A DNA stretch of 64,000 nucleotides from positions 2,852,001 to 2,916,000 of the forward strand of contig NZ_AP024600.1 in assembly GCF_036322585.1 (NCBI RefSeq), written 5' to 3'. The notes beneath the pieces were generated by a model. That model worked only from the letters and a program-made list of their open reading frames with translations. It had not been told where the DNA came from and searched no databases. Both the position numbers and the translations under genes were made by a program. This stretch comes from Luteolibacter sp. LG18. GTDB lineage: Bacteria > Verrucomicrobiota > Verrucomicrobiia > Verrucomicrobiales > Akkermansiaceae. Of the stretch, positions 10,529-18,365 are shown in pieces; position 1 is the stretch's first letter; the number at the start of each line of letters is the position of its first letter.

Positions 10529-11221
10529 ATGCAACCGCTTTTGAAAAACGGCCTCTCCGTCCTCGGCAGCGTGGCCATGCTCCTGGGCCTCGGTTCCTCC
10601 GGGGTGATCGCCGCCACGGTGACCTGGGGGAGCGACTACGCCAGCCAGATCTCCACCAGCACCGGAGATGGGGTGGACTCCAGCTACACCATCGAGATGG
10701 GGGTCTTCGTCAATGGCTTCGTGCCGACGGTCGACAACACCACCGAGTGGGCTGCCAACTGGCGGACGCTCGATACCGCCGAATACGATCCGATCAACGG
10801 CTACTTCACCGGCACCTTCGACATCCAATCGGATGGCAGCAGCACCGGCACGGGTGCGGACAGCGGGGTCGTGTTTTCCGGGATGATGTCCTACGTGTGG
10901 GTTCACAGCAACGGCCCGGAGGATACCTACCCCGAGTGGTTCCTGGCCCGCAGCGGGAGCTGGGTGGTCCCGGATGCACCGGCACAGGATTGCTGCGACA
11001 ACACCCTCCCGGTGCAGTGGGCGATCAGTGATCTCGGCAATGGCGACACGCCGGTGATCGGGGCGCGTGGCAATTCCATCGGCGGAGGCGTGGCCTCGGA
11101 GCCGGGGAACTACGATCTCCAGACCTACCTCGTGCTCACCGTGCCGGAACCCAGCAGCCTGGTCTTGTCGCTGGTCTCGCTCGGCCTGCTGCTGCGCCGC
11201 CGCCGCCCTTCCCATGATTGA
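10529..11221 (+). CDS. PEP-CTERM sorting-domain secreted protein
   Basis: 230 aa. A hydrophobic signal peptide (about residues 8-29, ending 'GVIAAT') is followed by a ~170-aa extracellular domain. The C-terminus is a classic PEP-CTERM anchor: 'VPEPSS', a hydrophobic stretch 'LVLSLVSLGLLL', then a basic 'RRRRPS' tail. Such proteins are processed by an exosortase, which is not in this window. The ATG at 10529 lies 24 bp after the giant gene's stop. The N-terminal domain is shared with the next gene ('GVFVNGFVPTVDNTTEWAANW' here, 'GVFANGFTPTAGNTASWAANW' there). Function of the domain is unknown. Confidence 0.85.
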   Translation: MQPLLKNGLSVLGSVAMLLGLGSSGVIAATVTWGSDYASQISTSTGDGVDSSYTIEMGVFVNGFVPTVDNTTEWAANWRTLDTAEYDPINGYFTGTFDIQSDGSSTGTGADSGVVFSGMMSYVWVHSNGPEDTYPEWFLARSGSWVVPDAPAQDCCDNTLPVQWAISDLGNGDTPVIGARGNSIGGGVASEPGNYDLQTYLVLTVPEPSSLVLSLVSLGLLLRRRRPSHD

Positions 11222-11261
11222 GGTTTCCCGTCGGGGAAATTTCGAATCACCTTCGTCCCCG

Positions 11262-12197
11262 ATGCCTCATACTGGAGTTGCCTGGGTTCCCTGCTGCCGC
11301 CTCATCGCCGGGGTAGTGGCATGGGTGTTGATCGTCTCCTGCGCCAGCGCGAGGAACATCCGCTGGTTCTGCAATCCGCTGACGACGAACCTCACCAGCA
11401 CGGGGGCGACGATGGATGGCAGTTTCCGGTTCGAACTCGGGGTTTTCGCCAACGGCTTCACGCCCACCGCTGGAAACACCGCCTCCTGGGCGGCCAATTG
11501 GGTGCCGGCCCAGCGGACGCTCTACAATGCCACCAACCGGCTTTTTACCGAGGAATACACGGTGGTCGACAACACCGCGCCGTTCGCCGTCGGGGCCGTC
11601 GCCTACGTCTGGGGATTCGGTGGACCTACCGGCAGCGAGTGGATTCTCTTCCGCGCGAGCACCTGGACCTGGCCGCAGGCGGATCCTTTGAATCCGATCG
11701 CGCTGAGCTGGAATGCCTCGTCCGCCACGCAGGTGATCGTGGGCTCGATCAATGCCACCACGCCTCCTTCGCTGATGCGTTCCGCCGCGGTGTCGAGTAG
11801 CGCGCCGCCTCCCACCCCTTGGCCGCAATGGCAGGGCGAGATGCTCGTGGGCACGTCCCAGAATGGTCCCAACGACGACCCCGATGGCGATGGCGTGCCC
11901 AATGCGTTGGAGTTCATCCTCGGCACCGACCCGCAGCTCCCGGACCGTGGGTCCGCGATCACCACGGCGATCGTCGAGGCGGGCGGCCAGAATTACCTCC
12001 AGCTCGGCCTGCCCCGCCTCTCCGACCGCACCGCCACCGTGGTGCCGGAGGTTTCCACCGATCTAATCCTCTGGTCGTCGGGAGGCTCCGTCACCTCGGT
12101 GATCGCCGCCACGCCCTCGTTGCTGACCGTCCGCGTGCTGTCACCGGTGGTCGCTGGAACTACGCGGCAATTCGTGAGATTCCGGGTGGTGCCGTGA
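11262..12197 (+). CDS. Secreted protein with calcium-binding C-terminal module
   Basis: 311 aa. The start at 11262 gives a signal peptide ('LIAGVVAWVLIVSCASA'). An in-frame ATG at 11214 overlaps the previous stop and is an alternative. Residues ~25-170 are homologous to the domain of the preceding PEP-CTERM protein. The second half has 'DDPDGDGVPNALEFILGTDP', a thrombospondin-type-3-like calcium-binding loop, followed by a short beta-rich tail found at the C-terminus of many verrucomicrobial exoproteins. There is no PEP-CTERM motif, so the two neighbours share a domain but carry different C-terminal modules. The ligand or substrate is unknown. Confidence 0.75.
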   Translation: MPHTGVAWVPCCRLIAGVVAWVLIVSCASARNIRWFCNPLTTNLTSTGATMDGSFRFELGVFANGFTPTAGNTASWAANWVPAQRTLYNATNRLFTEEYTVVDNTAPFAVGAVAYVWGFGGPTGSEWILFRASTWTWPQADPLNPIALSWNASSATQVIVGSINATTPPSLMRSAAVSSSAPPPTPWPQWQGEMLVGTSQNGPNDDPDGDGVPNALEFILGTDPQLPDRGSAITTAIVEAGGQNYLQLGLPRLSDRTATVVPEVSTDLILWSSGGSVTSVIAATPSLLTVRVLSPVVAGTTRQFVRFRVVP

Positions 12198-12287
12198 TGG
12201 AATGGCTGGGCCAACTTCGCGTGGTGTTCGCTTGCGTCGGGCTGCCTCCGCGCCGAATCATTCAATGCCGAGCATCCGAATGATCCC

Positions 12288-12893
12288 ATGAGCGCGCGAC
12301 CGAAAACGACCGGTGTGAATCCCAAGGTGGACGAGTTCCTGAATGATGCCACGAAATGGCGGGAGGAGTTCGAGCGTCTGAGAAAGATCGCCCTTGGCTG
12401 TCGGCTCACCGAGGACCTCAAGTGGGGCCAGCCGTGTTACACGCTCGATGGGAAGAACATCGTCCTGATGCACGGCTTCAAGGACTATTGCGCGCTGCTG
12501 TTCTTCAAGGGCGCGCTGATGAAGGACCCCGCGGGCATCCTCATCAAGCAAACGGAGAACGTGCAGGCGGCGCGTCAGATTCGCTTCACCAGTGTCCGGG
12601 AGATCGTGAAGCTGGAACCCACGTTGAAAGCTTACATCGAGGAAGCCATGGCGGTGGAGAAGGCCGGTCTGGAAGTGGACTACAAGAAGACCTCGGAGTT
12701 CGAGATGCCGGAGGAATTCCAAACCAAACTGAAGAGCGACGCCTCCCTGAAGGCCGCGTTCAAAGCCCTGACCCCGGGCCGCCAGCGGGCCTACCTGCTC
12801 CACTTCTCCTCGGCCAAGCAATCGAAGACGCGGGAATCACGGATCGCGAAATGCATCCCCCGGATACTCGAGGGCAAGGGGCTGGATGATTAG
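12288..12893 (+). CDS. YdeI/OmdA-family protein (DUF1801-type)
   Basis: 201 aa. Residues ~20-115 look like a DUF1801/YdhG-type domain ('LTEDLKWGQPCYT', 'FKDYCALLFFKGALM'). The C-terminus 'GRQRAYLLHFSSAKQSKTR', then 'RIAKCIPRILEGKG', matches the YdeI/OmdA family, which has been linked to bacteriocin protection in some species. It is cytoplasmic, with no signal peptide or membrane segment. The length fits B. subtilis YdeI-like proteins. The biochemical role of the family is not established. Confidence 0.8.
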   Translation: MSARPKTTGVNPKVDEFLNDATKWREEFERLRKIALGCRLTEDLKWGQPCYTLDGKNIVLMHGFKDYCALLFFKGALMKDPAGILIKQTENVQAARQIRFTSVREIVKLEPTLKAYIEEAMAVEKAGLEVDYKKTSEFEMPEEFQTKLKSDASLKAAFKALTPGRQRAYLLHFSSAKQSKTRESRIAKCIPRILEGKGLDD

Positions 12894-12994
12894 TTTCTTT
12901 GGAGTGCGGGATTGTCATTCCAGTTTGATGGGGAAATCCAACAATTCGTGACGTTTTAAAGCAACCCGAAGTCTGGGCCATTTGAGTTACATTC

Positions 12995-13549
12995 ATGAGC
13001 GCGTCATTTCTGGAATACGTCCGCTTTGGTCGGATTGAGGGTCTCCAGTTGGGGCTAACCCGGACTGAAGTCTCCGAGAAGCTGGGGCCGCCAAACAACT
13101 GGATTGGGAAGCCGCCGATGTTTGGACCCATCGTGCCTACGGCGGAAGAGGCGGATGTGTGGCTTTACTATCATGATGCCGCGGGGATTCGGTTCGATGA
13201 GCGCGGGGTTTCGGACTGTGTTAATGTCTATCCGGAGAGTATTGATCTGAGCTTGTATCCGTTTTTGGGCTGGCCGTTTGGAGCTGGTGCGAAAATGCTG
13301 GATGTTCGGAGATGGCTGATTGGGAATGGGGTGTCGTTCTTGGATGGGCATTTGGGGGATGAATATTATATTTTGGCTGAGAGGCGTTGCCTTGTGGTGT
13401 GTTTCCCGTATAAAGACGGACAATCGGTTCCCGATTACTTACGGAAAATAGTGATGATGTTGGTTGTGGCGGATGAGGCTGATTTGCCGGATTTTGTAAG
13501 GGAGGAGCTGGAAATTACCGGAGGGAGGAATGGTTACGGGTTGAGTTGA
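12995..13549 (+). CDS. Hypothetical protein, immunity-protein-like
   Basis: 184 aa, cytoplasmic and acidic, rich in Trp, Tyr and Phe. The N-terminal 'GLQLGLTRTEVSEKLGPPNNW' resembles the opening of small immunity or SUKH-adjacent proteins found in polymorphic-toxin loci. No catalytic motif is visible. Base composition is clearly less GC-rich than the neighbours, with runs such as 'gatgaatattatattttgg', which suggests acquisition by transfer. No toxin gene is adjacent, so if it is an immunity gene it is an orphan. This call rests on general resemblance only. Confidence 0.55.
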   Translation: MSASFLEYVRFGRIEGLQLGLTRTEVSEKLGPPNNWIGKPPMFGPIVPTAEEADVWLYYHDAAGIRFDERGVSDCVNVYPESIDLSLYPFLGWPFGAGAKMLDVRRWLIGNGVSFLDGHLGDEYYILAERRCLVVCFPYKDGQSVPDYLRKIVMMLVVADEADLPDFVREELEITGGRNGYGLS

Positions 13550-13703
13550 CGTCGTGCCGGATGACCGGCTTTCTGTCGGGGGATTCGATACTGGTCAGCG
13601 CTCTTGTTTCGACGGGCCGATCGTGCTCTTCGGGAAAAGGCCTCACCCATGCGGCGGCTGGAGCGTCCCCCTGAAGAACTGGACAGGGTATCAGGCCTCT
13701 CTT

Positions 13704-13790
13704 ACGCCAACAGATTCCGGTCCAGCGCGCGGTATTGGACGGCTTCCTGCACGTCGTCCGGGCGGATGTACGCGCTGCCCCGAGGTCCGG
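13704..13790 (-). pseudogene. Fragment of the 3' end of comM (copy 3)
   Basis: About 87 bp matching the last codons of the intact comM at 15824. The run from the 'RTLDRNLFA' end back through '[11 protein letters not shown]' is recognisable at DNA level (for example 'gcacgtcgtccgggcggatg' is identical), with scattered mismatches and a broken frame. It lies just downstream of ribH on the same strand. Confidence 0.7.
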
Positions 13791-13810
13791 ATTCCGAGGC
13801 TGGGCAAAAA

Positions 13811-14239
13811 CTACGACCGAGCAGATGCCAGGGCCTCCAGCATCCTCAGACAGGCATTTCCCACCTCCCGGCCCTTGAGGGCGAGGTGATCGCGGAAGAA
13901 GGAGAGGCGCTCCTCGCTTTCGTCAAACTGCACCGGAGTGAGGACGCAGGAGAAAATAGGGACGCCGGTGTCGAGCTGGACACGCATCATCCCCGAGATC
14001 ACGGCGTCCGCCACGAACTCGTGCCGGTAGATGCCGCCATCGACAATCAATCCGATGGCGATGATCGCATCGTAGCGACTCGTCTTGGCCAGCGTCTGTG
14101 CCATCAGCGGGATCTCCAAAGCCCCGGGAACCGTGAAGGCCCTGGTCGCCACGTCCTTTCCCAGGGCTTCCATGCAGGCATCCTTGGCGATCCCAAGCAG
14201 ATCCGCGTGCCAGGTGGCGGAAACAAACGCGATGTTCAT
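13811..14239 (-). CDS. ribH: 6,7-dimethyl-8-ribityllumazine synthase, RibH2-like
   Basis: 142 aa. It condenses 5-amino-6-ribitylamino-uracil with 3,4-dihydroxy-2-butanone 4-phosphate in riboflavin synthesis. Family motifs in order: N-terminal 'ATWHADL', 'VPGALEIPL' (substrate loop), 'GGIYRHEFVADAVI' containing the catalytic-region His, and 'GVPIFSCVLTP'. The 'GGIYRHEFV' and 'VLTP' forms resemble the type II enzymes (RibH2 of Brucella and rhizobia) rather than the usual 'HFDYV...GVLT' type I enzymes; this subtype call is from memory of those sequences. It stands alone: no ribA, ribB, ribD, ribE or nusB is adjacent, and it sits between two comM remnants. Confidence 0.85.
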   Translation of the reverse strand: MNIAFVSATWHADLLGIAKDACMEALGKDVATRAFTVPGALEIPLMAQTLAKTSRYDAIIAIGLIVDGGIYRHEFVADAVISGMMRVQLDTGVPIFSCVLTPVQFDESEERLSFFRDHLALKGREVGNACLRMLEALASARS

Positions 14240-14251
14240 GGGGTGGATGGA

Positions 14252-14969
14252 ATCACGCGAACAGGTTCCGGTCCAGCGTGCGGCGAGTCATCCTGCCCTT
14301 TACCCGCATCTTTCCGGGTCCTGAAGGGACCGCTCATCAAAGCCTGGGACGAAGTCCCAGGTTGGTCATTGGCTGGGGATCGCGTTCTGAAGGAACGCCT
14401 CATGTGCGGGGAGGTCCTCATCGGCAGGACGGGCTCGCGAGGGACCTGTTGGCGTCCCCCGCCACGGAACGCTTGAAACTCGGAGAATCCCTCTCGGCCC
14501 CTGCCGGGGCAAAGAAGAGCGAACCTCCGGAAAGATGTGGGTAAAGGGCAGATTGGATCGCCCCAGCACGTCGTCCGGGCGGATGTGGTCGCTGCCGCCG
14601 AGGGGGGCGGGCGGAGAAGTTCATCTGCTCCATCGCTTGCTCCAAGTAACCCGCACCGACGCCGTCGAGCTTGCAGTGCTCTCGCACGAGGCGGGCTCCC
14701 ATTGCGGAATTGGTTTGGGTGGACTTGTTCTTGAAGCGCCGAAGTTGGACCGCGCGGGCGCCCTGGACACGTTCGCGGATAGTGGCGGAGGATTCGCCGC
14801 CGTTGGAGGTGGAGGATAGCTCACGGTAATCGACCAGCGGCACATCCACGTGCAGGTCGATGCGGTCCAGCAAGGGGCCGCTGATGCGCTGGCGATAGGT
14901 TTCGATCTGGCGGCTGGTGCAGCGGCACTGGCGTTTGCTGTCCCCGTAGTAACCGCACATGGACGGGTT
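14252..14969 (-). pseudogene. Truncated, interrupted copy of comM 3' region (copy 2)
   Basis: Reading on the minus strand, homology to intact comM begins inside the Cys-rich motif ('CGYYGDSKRQCRC') and runs through '[16 protein letters not shown]' and '[18 protein letters not shown]' to 'MNFSAR'. About 38 bp present in the intact gene are then missing (near 14601), shifting the frame. The homology is split by a 259-bp inverted-repeat element at 14293-14551. The final ~33 bp of comM resume at 14252-14284. The 5' two thirds, including Walker A, is absent. Divergence from the intact gene is substantial, so the duplication is not recent. Confidence 0.85.
14293..14551. mobile_element. 259-bp multi-hairpin element with 25-bp inverted ends
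   Basis: The ends 14293-14317 and 14527-14551 are inverted copies differing at one of 25 bases. Between them is a chain of perfect short hairpins: GGTCC/GGACC (loop tgaag), CCTGGGAC/GTCCCAGG (loop gaa), GCGTTC/GAACGC (loop tgaag), GTCCT/AGGAC and GCCCC/GGGGC. There is no credible coding sequence. It interrupts the comM remnant between its last ~33 bp and the rest. I see no convincing target-site duplication. It resembles a MITE or REP/BIME-like non-autonomous repeat. Confidence 0.65.
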
Positions 14970-15331
14970 CCGTTCAGGGAGACGTCCGGCATGAATTCAT
15001 TCTGGGACGCTCGGCGGCGCGCTTACGCTGGTACCGCAGCCCATGCCGGAGAAGCCATAAGAAGCGGCTGAATTGGAGCAAAATGCACCTCCACATCAGC
15101 CGCTGACTGCCACGTCCCCGAATCAGCCATCCAGATCGTTTCTTCGACGCCAGAACTCAAGGTAAGAGCCCGGCGCGGTAATACCGCCCGCCGGGATTTG
15201 TGCGGGGGCAAACCCGAGTCCCTGCCGCGACTTGTTTACCCTGATCCATAAGAGCCGGATATCCGACACCTACGGCACGCCGTTACAAGTGCCTACCAAT
15301 GGCGGTTCGGACTACGGATACGATTTAACAT
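14970..15331. other. Non-coding stretch with one large inverted repeat
   Basis: No supported gene. It contains an inverted repeat at 15063-15104: outer arms AGCGGCTGA/TCAGCCGCT and inner arms GGAG/CTCC. The homology to comM stops abruptly at ~14969. Nothing else recognisable was found. Confidence 0.5.
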
Positions 15332-15781
15332 TTAGCCCCGAATAGTTTCCGCTTCTTTTTGATATCGATCCCAAGTTTCAGCCGCTCTTGGAATTATGTT
15401 TTTCATCCTTGAAAAGAATTCCACAGCGCCACGCTTCATAACCGAACGGAAAACCATCGAATCAACATAAGCGCTTCTGTTGCCTATCGTGATTTTTGTG
15501 TTTTTTCGATCAATGGATTCCAGTCGAAGTCGCAATGGTTGATCTGGAAAGAATGATTCATAGATCAGCCCTTGATCTAATTTCCGAAGACCTTCAACGA
15601 TATGGGGCCATAGCTGATCAACCAAATCCCATTGATCCATCCTCAAGATTTCGCATCCATCAATTACACAAAAAATCGCGCCCTCAATGTAACTTTCGTC
15701 AGGAAGCTTCCCCGAAAATTGCTCCACTGGAACAAATCTTTCATCGATTCGAAAATAAGTTTCAATCACTATGTTAGACAT
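15332..15781 (-). CDS. Hypothetical small cytoplasmic protein, lower GC
   Basis: 149 aa, acidic, with no signal peptide or membrane segment. Visible features are 'YIEGAIFCVIDGCEI', 'DLVDQLWPHIVEGLRKL' and a charged C-terminal helix 'AAETWDRYQKEAETIRG'. The size and fold-like pattern (mixed beta strands then helices) recall orphan immunity proteins of polymorphic toxin systems, but no family is recognised. Base composition is strikingly AT-richer than the flanking comM sequences (for example 'tgatttttgtgttttttcg' on the plus strand), which suggests transfer. It lies between the intact comM and its decayed copy, in the same orientation. Confidence 0.6.
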   Translation of the reverse strand: MSNIVIETYFRIDERFVPVEQFSGKLPDESYIEGAIFCVIDGCEILRMDQWDLVDQLWPHIVEGLRKLDQGLIYESFFPDQPLRLRLESIDRKNTKITIGNRSAYVDSMVFRSVMKRGAVEFFSRMKNIIPRAAETWDRYQKEAETIRG

Positions 15782-15823
15782 GGGTGGGTGGGGTCATTCC
15801 TCGCATATTAACATGAGGTTCAT

Positions 15824-17359
15824 TCACGCGAACAAGTTCCGGTCCAGCGTGCGGTATTGAATGGCCTCCAGCACGTCGTCCGGGCGGATGTGCTCGCTGC
15901 CGCCGAGGTCGGCGAGGGTGCGGGCGACCTTGAGGATGCGGTCGTGGGCGCGGGCGGAGAAGTTCATCTGCTCCATCGAGTGCTCCAGGTAACCGGCACC
16001 GACGCTGTCGAGCTTGCAATGCTCTCGCACGAGGCGGGCTCCCATCGAGGAATTGGTCTGGGTGGACTTGTTCTTGAAGCGCCGAAGTTGGACCGCGCGG
16101 GCGGCCTGGACGCGCTCGCGGATGGAGGCAGAGGATTCGCCGCTGTTGGAGGTGGAGGAAAGCTCGCGGTAGTCGACCAGCGGCACATCCACGTGGAGAT
16201 CGATGCGGTCCAGCAAGGGGCCGCTGATGCGCTGGCGGTAGGTTTCGATCTGGCGATTGTTGCAGCGGCATTGGCGTTTACGATCTCCATAGTAGCCACA
16301 AGGGCACGGGTTCATCGCCGCCACCAGCATGAAGCGGGCGGGGAAGGTGAGGGAGCCGACGGCGCGGGAGATGGTGACGTTGCCGTCCTCCAGCGGCTGG
16401 CGCATGACCTCCAGCGTCTGGCGGCGGAACTCGGGAAGCTCGTCGAGGAACAGCACGCCGTGATGGGCCAGCGAGACCTCGCCGGGGCCGGGGTTGGTGC
16501 CGCCGCCGAGCAGGCCGGCATCGGAAATGGTGTGGTGCGGCGAGCGGAAGGGGCGGGTGGTGAGGAAGGCGCGCTTGGGATCGAGCAGCCCGGTGATCGA
16601 GTGGATCTTGGTGGTTTCGATCGCCTCGTCCTCGGTCATGTCCGGCATGATGGTGGCCATGCGCTTGGCCAGCATCGACTTGCCGGTGCCGGGCGGACCG
16701 ACCATGAGCAGGTTGTGCCCGCCCGCGGCGGCGACCTCCAGGGCGCGCTTCACGTGGTGCTGGCCCTTCACCTCGTCGAAATCGACCTCGTAGCGGCGGT
16801 GGGATTCGAAGAACGCCCGGCGGTCCAGCGTGAAGGGGGCGATGGCTTCCTTCCCGATGAGGAAATTCCAGGCCTGGTGCAGCGAGCGCACGCCGAAGAC
16901 CTGCACGCCTTCAATGATCGCGGCTTCCGGGGCGTTCGCCTCCGGCACGAGCAGGCGGACACGGCCATGGCGCTTCGCCTCCAGGGCGATGGAAAGCACG
17001 CCCTTCACCGCGCGCACGGCCCCATCCAGCGCGAGCTCGCCCACGATGCAGCAATCGTCCGCGGCAAGCGGGAGATTTTCGCTGGCGGAAGCCATGGCCA
17101 GGGCGATCGGCAGATCGAACGACGGGCCTTCCTTCTTCAGGTCGGCGGGGGCGAGGTTCACCGTCTTGATCCCATCCGCCAGGTAGAGGGCGGAGGCACC
17201 GATGGCGGAAATCACCCTCTGGGAGGACTCGCGCACGGCGGCATCCGGCAGGCCCACGACGATGACCTGCGGCTTGTCCGAGCCGCGGACATTGACTTCC
17301 ACCTCGACCTCCTGGGCATCCACCCCGCGCAAGGCCGCCGAATATAGACGGGTAATCAT
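15824..17359 (-). CDS. comM: YifB/ComM family Mg-chelatase-like AAA+ ATPase
   Basis: 511 aa. ComM is a hexameric helicase that promotes branch migration during natural transformation. Domains: N-terminal Lon-protease-like ChlI domain (residues ~20-190), AAA+ core with Walker A '[13 protein letters not shown]' and Walker B '[11 protein letters not shown]', a Cys cluster '[15 protein letters not shown]', and the C-terminal lid ending 'RTLDRNLFA'. The start at 17359 gives the family N-terminus '[18 protein letters not shown]'; an in-frame upstream codon at 17419 would add 20 unrelated residues. Full length, all key motifs intact. Two 3' fragments of the gene lie downstream. Confidence 0.95.
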   Translation of the reverse strand: MITRLYSAALRGVDAQEVEVEVNVRGSDKPQVIVVGLPDAAVRESSQRVISAIGASALYLADGIKTVNLAPADLKKEGPSFDLPIALAMASASENLPLAADDCCIVGELALDGAVRAVKGVLSIALEAKRHGRVRLLVPEANAPEAAIIEGVQVFGVRSLHQAWNFLIGKEAIAPFTLDRRAFFESHRRYEVDFDEVKGQHHVKRALEVAAAGGHNLLMVGPPGTGKSMLAKRMATIMPDMTEDEAIETTKIHSITGLLDPKRAFLTTRPFRSPHHTISDAGLLGGGTNPGPGEVSLAHHGVLFLDELPEFRRQTLEVMRQPLEDGNVTISRAVGSLTFPARFMLVAAMNPCPCGYYGDRKRQCRCNNRQIETYRQRISGPLLDRIDLHVDVPLVDYRELSSTSNSGESSASIRERVQAARAVQLRRFKNKSTQTNSSMGARLVREHCKLDSVGAGYLEHSMEQMNFSARAHDRILKVARTLADLGGSEHIRPDDVLEAIQYRTLDRNLFA

Positions 17360-17384
17360 TCGAACAGCATTCCAGCGGTTGCCG

Positions 17385-17404
17385 TTTGTCCCGGCAAGGA
17401 CAAA
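17385..17404 (-). promoter_or_regulatory. Hairpin in the comM leader
   Basis: A perfect 7-bp inverted repeat, TTTGTCC/GGACAAA with a 6-nt loop, lies 26 bp upstream of the comM start. It could be an operator or a 5' leader stem-loop. No function is assignable from sequence. Confidence 0.35.
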
Positions 17405-17583
17405 TCCTTGAGGCACCACGGCGTATCATCCCGTCGTTGCCATCGGGATTGTGAACTGAGCGGGGAGTGGCGTCGGATTCGACAATTGAAACCGATGGGG
17501 ATCGTGGGCCCTATCGGTCATGGCCCGTGACTTGGTGGAGTTTGGATTACCTATCATGATGGGGTTCGCTGGAATTTCGGGGT

Positions 17584-17601
17584 GATTCTCCAATTATCTT
17601 G
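17584..17601 (+). promoter_or_regulatory. 18-bp motif conserved upstream of both Tat-leader genes (site 1)
   Basis: 'gattctccaattatcttg' ends 48 bp before the ATG of A1. A 16/18 match sits at nearly the same distance before the paralogue A2, although most of the surrounding upstream DNA is unrelated. It is likely a promoter, operator or 5'-leader element. Confidence 0.5.
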
Positions 17602-17649
17602 ATGGTTAAACTGGTGTTGCGTAAGGCGTCATTTGTTAGAAAAACTGAT

Positions 17650-18288
17650 ATGTCTTCCGAATCACGCCGCAATTTCGTCAAGAAATCCCTCGTCGCGTCC
17701 ATCCTCGCCGCCCAGCCGACCATCATGGCGGGTCTGGTGAGGGCCAGCGGCGGCGGGGATGAAACCACCACCGCCCCCGAGACCACCGTTGATCCATGGG
17801 AAACGACCGGAGCCACCACCGTCGACCCGTGGGAAACCACCGGTCCGGTCACCACCGATGAGGGCACGGACACGACCGTGGATCAGTGGGAGACCACTGC
17901 CGTGACCACGGAAGAAACGACCGAAGTCACGACCGAGACCACGGACTATTACACCACAGCCCGCAAGCTCGCCATCCTGTGGCAGAAATCCTCCTGGGGC
18001 AATGCCCAGACCATCACCGCCGGTGAGTATGCCACGGCGGACGAAGCGGTGGAGAAGCTGCAAGAGAAGCTGCGCCAGCAACTCCTGAACACGAATGTGA
18101 CGTCGAACTCCGGCATGGTGGATGTTTCCGGGCGCAGCCGGGAAGTCACCGTCTATTACCAAGGGGCGGGTGGTCAGTGGATCGGCCTTCCTCCGGGGGT
18201 CACGCAAGGCAGCAACGGAAAATGGACGGCCACCGTGACGATTCCGGCCGGCACGATTTTCACCAAGTTCTACAGCGGCTCCATCTAA
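17650..18288 (+). CDS. Tat-leader, threonine-rich secreted protein A1
   Basis: 212 aa from the ATG at 17650 (an in-frame ATG at 17602 would add 16 residues). A twin-arginine signal 'SRRNFVKK' is followed by a moderately hydrophobic stretch 'SLVASILAAQPTIMAGLV' and 'RASGGG'. Residues ~38-98 are a Thr/Glu-rich linker with repeats of 'TTVDPWETT' and 'TTVDQWETT', which looks like an extracellular stalk and potential O-glycosylation target. The C-terminal ~110 residues form an unknown domain. The leader and stalk are almost identical to A2 (20713), while the C-terminal domains are unrelated. Followed by a hairpin and the membrane protein B1. Confidence 0.8.
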   Translation: MSSESRRNFVKKSLVASILAAQPTIMAGLVRASGGGDETTTAPETTVDPWETTGATTVDPWETTGPVTTDEGTDTTVDQWETTAVTTEETTEVTTETTDYYTTARKLAILWQKSSWGNAQTITAGEYATADEAVEKLQEKLRQQLLNTNVTSNSGMVDVSGRSREVTVYYQGAGGQWIGLPPGVTQGSNGKWTATVTIPAGTIFTKFYSGSI

Positions 18289-18303
18289 CTGGAGTTTGAT
18301 CTT

Positions 18304-18334
18304 GCCGGTTCCCTCCTCCGGGGGGAGAACCGGC
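18304..18334 (+). terminator. Long hairpin between A1 and B1
   Basis: A stem of GCCGGTTC/GAACCGGC is extended by further C/G pairs to about 13 bp, with a TCCG loop. It lies 16 bp after the A1 stop. No clear T-run follows, so it may act as an attenuator or mRNA stabiliser rather than a full terminator. Confidence 0.5.
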
Positions 18335-18365
18335 TTGATCCTGTTGAGTTGCCACGTTCGATCCG

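Noticed and set aside
14252-14969. A second functional comM
   Set aside because: It lacks the Walker A/B region, has a ~38-bp frameshifting deletion and is interrupted by an inserted element.
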